A DNA stretch of 64,000 nt from Rhodoplanes serenus (GTDB taxonomy: Bacteria > Pseudomonadota > Alphaproteobacteria > Rhizobiales > Xanthobacteraceae). The stretch covers positions 1-64,000 of the forward strand of contig CAMAWG010000006.1 in the NCBI GenBank assembly GCA_945861855.1, read 5' to 3'. The notes under the pieces were generated by a model. It was not told the DNA's origin, searched no databases, and worked only from the letters and a program-made list of their open reading frames with translations. Positions 59,930-64,000 of the stretch are shown here, piece by piece. Within the stretch, counting starts at the first letter, position 1. Each line of letters opens with the position of its first letter. A program made the position numbers and the translations under genes.

Positions 59930-60744
59930 TGCGCAGCCGGTCGGGCATCGGGGGCATGTCGCGCTTCAACGTCACGTCGGTGGCGCTGGGCCTCGCTTTT
60001 CTCTACCTGCCGATCGCGATCCTGGTGATCTATTCGTTCAACGCGTCGCGGCTGGTCACGGTCTGGGGCGGCTGGTCGACGCGCTGGTATGTCGCGCTGC
60101 TGCACGATCAGGCGATGCTGGAGGCGGCCTGGACGAGTCTCCGGATCGCCGCGCTGTCGGCCACCGCCGCGAGCGTGCTTGGCACGCTGGCCGCGGTGGC
60201 GCTGGTCCGCGCCGGGCGTTTCCGCGGGCGAACGATGTTCTCGGGCATGGTCTATGCGCCCCTGGTGATGCCTGAGGTCATCACCGGGCTGTCGCTGCTG
60301 CTGCTGTTCGTTGCGCTCGACGCCGCTCGCGGCTTCTGGACGGTGACCATCGCGCATACCACGGTCACCCTGAGCTTCGTCACCGTGGTGGTGCAGTCGC
60401 GCCTTCTCAGCTTCGACCGGAGCCTGGAGGAGGCGGCGATGGATCTCGGCTGCCCGCCGCTGAAGACCTTCCTTACCGTCACCCTGCCGCTGATCTTTCC
60501 GGCCGTCGCCGCCGGCTGGATGCTCGCCTTCACGCTGTCGTTCGACGATCTGGTGATCGCGACCTTCTCGACCGGGCCGGGCGCCACGACCCTGCCGATG
60601 CGGATCTACTCGGAGGTGCGGCTCGGCGTGAAGCCGGAGATCAACGCGATCTGCACCATCATGATCGCGATGGTCGCGGTGGGGGTGGTCGCCGCGTCGC
60701 TGCTCGCCAAGCGCGGCGAACTGGCGAAAGCCCGCGCCGCGTAG
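59929..60744 (+). CDS. potC: ABC transporter permease, polyamine type (PotC/PotI)
   Basis: This 271-residue permease is the second channel half. The N-terminal helix is LGLAFLYLPIAILVIYSFNAS, the EAA loop is SLEEAAMDLGCPPLKTFLTV around 163-182 and the C-terminus ends LLAKRGELAKARAA. It overlaps the previous gene by one base. No PotD/PotF-type binding protein follows; instead a Bug-family gene starts 133 bases downstream. It may depend on a binding protein coded elsewhere or on that Bug protein, which would be unusual. Confidence 0.9.
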   Translation: MRSRSGIGGMSRFNVTSVALGLAFLYLPIAILVIYSFNASRLVTVWGGWSTRWYVALLHDQAMLEAAWTSLRIAALSATAASVLGTLAAVALVRAGRFRGRTMFSGMVYAPLVMPEVITGLSLLLLFVALDAARGFWTVTIAHTTVTLSFVTVVVQSRLLSFDRSLEEAAMDLGCPPLKTFLTVTLPLIFPAVAAGWMLAFTLSFDDLVIATFSTGPGATTLPMRIYSEVRLGVKPEINAICTIMIAMVAVGVVAASLLAKRGELAKARAA

Positions 60745-60877
60745 AAGCCCTTGGGTGTCATGGTTGTGCCAAGTGGCGAATCGCCTCTTCCACATTGACC
60801 TGCAGGCGCATATCCTTGCTTGAAAGCGGCGGCGGATATTCCGAAGCCCCCGACCGCTGAAATCAGGGGGGACTGCA

Positions 60878-61855
60878 ATGAAACTTTCCCGCCGAAAATT
60901 CCTGCATCTGGCCGCGGGCGCTGCCTCTCTGCCGGCATTCTCGCAAATTGGCTGGGCGCAAGCCTATCCGTCACGGCCGGTGACGTTGATCGTCTTCGTT
61001 CCTGCCGGCGGCTCGCCCGACATCACCGCGCGCTTTGTCGGTCAAGCGCTGTCGCAACGGCTCGGTCATTCGGTCATCATCGAGAATCGGCCGGGCGCCG
61101 GCGGCAACCTGGCCCTGCAGGCGGGGTCGCGCGCTCCGTCGGACGGCTACACGCTCACGATTGTCGCCGTTCCGCACGCCATCAATGTGACACTTCATGA
61201 GAGGAGCAACATCAACGTCACGCGTGACATCGTTCCGGTTGCCGGCCTGTATACCGGCACCTTCGCCATGCTGGTCAATCCATCGCTGCCGGTGAAATCG
61301 GTGCCGGAATTCATCGCCTATGCGAAGGCCAATCCGGGCAAGATCAACATGACCTCCAGCGGGGCTGGGAATCTGAGCCATCTGTCGGGCGAGCTGTTCA
61401 AGATGATGGCCGGCATCGACATGGTCCACGTCCCTTACAAGGGTGCGGTGCTGGCGCACACAGGGCTGATGGCTGGCGAGGTGCACGTCATGTTCGACGC
61501 CATGACCTCGGCACTGCCGCATATCCGGTCGGGCGCGTTGCGCGCGCTGGCGGTGACGACGGCGACGCGCTCGAAAACGCTCGCGGACATCCCTACGGTC
61601 GCTGAGTCTGTTCCGGGCTATGCGGTGAGTTCATGGTTGGGCGTTGGCGCTCCCCCGGGCACGCCAGCCGATGTCATCGACAAGCTCAACCATGAGATCA
61701 ATGTAGTCCTCGCCGATCCCGCAATGAGGGCACGGTTTGCCGACCTTGGCAGTGAGCCGCTGACCGGTTCGCCGGCCGATTTTGGCAGGTTCATCGCCGC
61801 GGAAACCGAAAAGTGGGGCAAGGTGATCCGGGCCACAAACATGAAGCCAGACTAG
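60878..61855 (+). CDS. Bug-family (TctC-like) substrate-binding protein with Tat signal
   Basis: This 325-residue Bug protein differs from the others by a twin-arginine signal, LSRRKFLHLAAGAASLPAFS, cleaved near GWAQA. YPSRPVTLIVFVPAGGSPDI and ENRPGAGGNLALQ follow, and the protein ends GKVIRATNMKPD. Export by the Tat system implies folding before export. It follows the polyamine-type permease gene by 133 bases and precedes the IS66-disrupted gene. Its ligand is unknown. Confidence 0.92.
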   Translation: MKLSRRKFLHLAAGAASLPAFSQIGWAQAYPSRPVTLIVFVPAGGSPDITARFVGQALSQRLGHSVIIENRPGAGGNLALQAGSRAPSDGYTLTIVAVPHAINVTLHERSNINVTRDIVPVAGLYTGTFAMLVNPSLPVKSVPEFIAYAKANPGKINMTSSGAGNLSHLSGELFKMMAGIDMVHVPYKGAVLAHTGLMAGEVHVMFDAMTSALPHIRSGALRALAVTTATRSKTLADIPTVAESVPGYAVSSWLGVGAPPGTPADVIDKLNHEINVVLADPAMRARFADLGSEPLTGSPADFGRFIAAETEKWGKVIRATNMKPD

Positions 61856-61868
61856 GATCGCGCGGCGG

Positions 61869-62141
61869 CTAATCCGGCTTCTGGCTGCTGCCGCCGGGCG
61901 GCCGGAACAGGTAGAGCAGAAACCACACCGGCAGGATCACCATCGCGCCCACCAGCAGGTTCGGCGCGGCCCAGGACAGGCCACGGCGGGCCATGTCCTC
62001 GACCCGTTCGTAGGACAGCCCGAATTCCTTGACCAACTGCTCGGCGGTGATGCCGAAGTGGCTCAGGATCGTTCCGACGATCAGCGAGGCGAGCAGTCTC
62101 CCTCCGGCGGCGGCCGCCTTGTTGGTTAGGTTGAGTGCTGT
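61869..62141 (-). pseudogene. Small membrane protein (DUF6460-like), 5' end removed by IS66
   Basis: The minus-strand frame up to about 62141 encodes a small membrane protein with KAAAAGGRLLASLIVGTILSHFG, an amphipathic middle (LVKEFGLSYERVEDMARR), and a second helix (NLLVGAMVILPVWFLLYLF). It resembles the DUF6460 family of rhizobial membrane proteins. At its 5' end the frame continues only into IS66-element sequence, so its start codon and first residues have been lost to the insertion. Whether the fusion is expressed is unknown; it is listed as broken. Confidence 0.65.
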
Positions 62142-62153
62142 GTAACAGTACTT

Positions 62154-62555
62154 ATGGACAGCCATAAGCACAGTACTGAGGTTGAGCGGCTTGAGGTCAT
62201 TGAAACCGGGCGACGGCGGCACTGGTCTGATGATGAGAAGCTGCGGATCGTCCTGGAAAGCCTGCAGACGCCGCGGTCGGTATCATCGACCGCGCGACGC
62301 CATGGCATATCGCGCTCATTGCTGGTGACGTGGCGGCGCTCGTTTTGCCCTGAGCCAAGCTGCCCTGGAGCACAACAAGCCGGTTTTGTGCCCGTGATGG
62401 TTGTCGCTTCTGCTGAGACGGCGCCGACGATGGACGCTGCGCCGGCGAGTGGGCGAATGGTGATTGTGGTCGGCACAGATCGTCGTGTCATCGTTGACGC
62501 CAGCGTCGATGCGACCGCTCTGGCGCGTGTGCTGCAGGTTCTGGAGCACCGATGA
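62154..62555 (+). CDS. tnpA: IS66 TnpA (helix-turn-helix accessory protein)
   Basis: This 133-residue protein is the IS66 TnpA/OrfA. VERLEVIETGRRRHWSDDEKLRIVLESL at about 10-37 is the family opening, and a helix-turn-helix lies around SVSSTARRHGISRSLLVTWRRSF (about 42-64). The C-terminal part (GRMVIVVGTDRRVIVDASVDATALARVL) is typical. It is needed for transposition together with TnpB and TnpC but has no catalytic residues. Its stop overlaps the tnpB start by 4 bases. Confidence 0.9.
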   Translation: MDSHKHSTEVERLEVIETGRRRHWSDDEKLRIVLESLQTPRSVSSTARRHGISRSLLVTWRRSFCPEPSCPGAQQAGFVPVMVVASAETAPTMDAAPASGRMVIVVGTDRRVIVDASVDATALARVLQVLEHR

Positions 62556-62899
62556 TCCCGATTCCATCGGGCGGTCGGGTCTGGATCGCGACGGGCCACA
62601 CGGACATGAGACGCGGCATGCAGGGGCTGGCCTTGCAGGTTCAGGAGGGTCTCAAGCGCAACCCCCATGGCGGCGATCTCTTCATATTCCGCGGTCGCCG
62701 CGGCGATCTGGCCAAGATCCTTTGGCATGACGGGATCGGATTGTCGCTTTACGCCAAGCGCCTGGACCGCGGAAGGTTCATTTGGCCATCGGCCCGGGAA
62801 GGTGCGGTGTCGATCTCTGCGGCCCAGATGGCTTATATGCTGGAAGGGATCGACTGGCGCAATCCGCAATTGACGTGGCGGCCCGCGAGCGCGGGCTGA
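62552..62899 (+). CDS. tnpB: IS66 TnpB (Orf2)
   Basis: This 115-residue protein is IS66 Orf2: IPSGGRVWIATGHTDMRRGMQGLALQVQE at about 3-31, DLFIFRGRRGDLAKILWHDGIGLSLYAKRL at about 44-73, and the closing LLEGIDWRNP-type segment. Its function in transposition is not known in detail. It overlaps tnpA by 4 bases, allowing coupled translation, and precedes tnpC by 72 bases. Confidence 0.93.
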   Translation: MIPIPSGGRVWIATGHTDMRRGMQGLALQVQEGLKRNPHGGDLFIFRGRRGDLAKILWHDGIGLSLYAKRLDRGRFIWPSAREGAVSISAAQMAYMLEGIDWRNPQLTWRPASAG

Positions 62900-62971
62900 G
62901 CTGGTTAAAATTATTGGGCGGCGTGTATTTTTTTGCGCCACAAATCAGAGGATTTGTGATTCTGTTGTTGC

Positions 62972-64000
62972 ATGGAGGCTGATCGTAACGCTCTGCCTGA
63001 TGACGTCGATGCGCTGAAAGACGCGTTGCTGGTCGAGCGCGCCAGGGCCTTCGAGGTGGCTGCGGAATTGATGGTGGCGCGAGCCAGGGCGGCCGAAGAC
63101 GTGGCGCTGATCGCCCAGCAGAAGTTGCGGATCGCCAAGCTGGAGCGACAGGTTTACGGGCAGCGATCGGAGCGTTCGGCGCGGCTGATTGATCAGCTGG
63201 CGCTGACCTTTGAAGAGCTCGACGCAAGCGCCACGGAAGATGAGCTTGCGGCCGAGGCAGCGGTTGCGAAGACAACGTCGGTGCGCGGATTTACGCGTAC
63301 GCGGTCGGAGCGCAACACGTTCCCCGATCACCTGCCCTGCGAGCGAGTGGTGATCGATCCGCCCACGGCATGTGAGTGCTGTGGCGGCAATCGCCTGCGC
63401 AAGCTCGGCGAAGACGTGACGCGAACCCTGGAAACGCAGCCGCGCCGGTGGAAAGTGATTGAGACGGTGCGGGAGAAGTTCAGCTGCCGTGATTGCGAAA
63501 AGATCACGCAAGCGCCGGCGCCGTTCCATGTCATCGCTAGGGGATGGGCGGGGCCAAGCCTGCTGGCCATGATCGTGTTCGAGAAGTTTGGCCAGCATCA
63601 GCCGCTGAATCGCCAGGCCGAACGCTATGCGTTGGAAGGCGTGCCGATCGCGCTATCGACGATGGCCGACGCCGTGGGGGCGGTCTGCGCGTCGCTCGAT
63701 CCTGTTCTTCGTCTTGTGGAGCGCCATGTCATGGCGGCAGAGCGATTGCACGGTGACGATACGACCGTGCCGGTTCTCGCCGCGGGCAAGACCGACACCG
63801 GGCGATGCTGGATCTATCTGCGCGATGACGCCCCCTTTGGCGGGACCGGGCCACCCGCGGCAATGTTTTACTACTCACGCGATCGCAGGGGCGAGCACCC
63901 TCAGGGTCATCTGGCTGGCTATTGCGGTATCCTGCAAGCGGACGCCTATGACGGGTACAACAAGCTCTATCAGCCCGGGCGGAATCCTGGACCGATACTT
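62972..64000 (+). CDS. tnpC: IS66 TnpC transposase, C-terminally cut by the window end
   Basis: The frame is open from ATG 62972 to the last base (343 codons) without a stop, so the gene is truncated only by the window. A leucine-rich, coiled-coil-like region lies at about 11-85 (VERARAFEVAAELMVARARAA), a zinc-finger-like segment with CECCGG and CRDC at about 127-180, and the start of the DDE nuclease with HGDDTTVP (about 262-269) and QADAYDGYN (about 324-332). This is the TnpC of IS66; the final catalytic Glu lies beyond the end. Confidence 0.92.
   Translation, partial: MEADRNALPDDVDALKDALLVERARAFEVAAELMVARARAAEDVALIAQQKLRIAKLERQVYGQRSERSARLIDQLALTFEELDASATEDELAAEAAVAKTTSVRGFTRTRSERNTFPDHLPCERVVIDPPTACECCGGNRLRKLGEDVTRTLETQPRRWKVIETVREKFSCRDCEKITQAPAPFHVIARGWAGPSLLAMIVFEKFGQHQPLNRQAERYALEGVPIALSTMADAVGAVCASLDPVLRLVERHVMAAERLHGDDTTVPVLAAGKTDTGRCWIYLRDDAPFGGTGPPAAMFYYSRDRRGEHPQGHLAGYCGILQADAYDGYNKLYQPGRNPGPIL

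Larger units (their letters stand above)
62142..64000 (+). mobile_element. IS66-family insertion sequence, left part
   Basis: The three genes in order tnpA-tnpB-tnpC identify an IS66-family element. The left boundary is placed at GTAA (62142), because IS66 ends begin with GTAA and the host frame is lost here; this is a guess within a few bases. A hairpin (CTTATGG / CCATAAG at 62151-62168, extended by CAGTAC / GTACTG) sits over the tnpA start. The right end and the 8-base target duplication are outside the window. Confidence 0.85.

Overview
The window is GC-rich, tightly packed bacterial chromosome. Gene style and family content point to an alphaproteobacterium of the order Hyphomicrobiales (Rhizobiales), close to the Xanthobacteraceae/Nitrobacteraceae. 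The clues are palindromic intergenic repeats of the rhizobial type, several Bug-family (TctC-like) binding proteins, CaiB-type CoA transferases, and an arsR-arsI-arsC-aqpS group. The taxonomic placement is inference; no rRNA gene, tRNA gene or replication origin was seen.

Both ends are insertion sequences. Positions 1-147 are the right end of an IS5-family element, followed by a 5'-truncated Bug gene. From about 62142 to the end lies an IS66-family element (tnpA, tnpB, start of tnpC) that has cut the 5' end off a small membrane-protein gene.

0.6-8.8 kb holds small hypothetical genes, a luciferase-like monooxygenase, two alpha/beta hydrolases, a vapBC toxin-antitoxin pair, an extradiol-type VOC dioxygenase, a methyltransferase, and a MarR regulator divergent from an HpaB-type monooxygenase. 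Between the last two lies a perfect 19-bp-arm palindrome.

8.8-29.1 kb is one run of 17 minus-strand genes, mostly overlapping or nearly touching. Read in the direction of transcription it encodes a dipeptide-type ABC importer, an enolase-superfamily enzyme, a CaiB CoA transferase, a carboxymuconolactone-decarboxylase-family protein, a D-2-hydroxyacid-dehydrogenase-like protein, a Bug protein, a CMLE/adenylosuccinate-lyase-type lyase, a CoxGMLS-type molybdenum hydroxylase, an FrdA-like flavoprotein, a 2Fe-2S protein and a UbiD decarboxylase. This looks like a complete catabolic route for an aromatic or heteroaromatic acid whose substrate cannot be read from sequence. It is the best candidate here for an undescribed system.

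29-50 kb continues the catabolic theme: a metallo-beta-lactamase-fold protein, a BNR propeller, two more Bug proteins, NIPSNAP, two MetE-like paralogues, a second CaiB transferase, malonyl-CoA decarboxylase with a RutE-like reductase, a class-I amidotransferase, an S1C protein that has lost catalytic residues, a glutathione transferase, a HigBA pair, an orphan Rieske oxygenase, a VOC protein with a basic tail, a polysaccharide-deacetylase-like enzyme and an aldo/keto reductase. A GC-rich block at about 40.22-40.59 kb is full of hairpins and looks like structured non-coding sequence.

50-62 kb looks more like core genome: small conserved proteins, a YqgE/AlgH protein, and glpD and glpK flanking an arsenic cassette (arsR-arsI-arsC-aqpS). 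A CheY-like regulator, a polyamine-type ABC transporter lacking its binding protein, and a fifth Bug gene follow.
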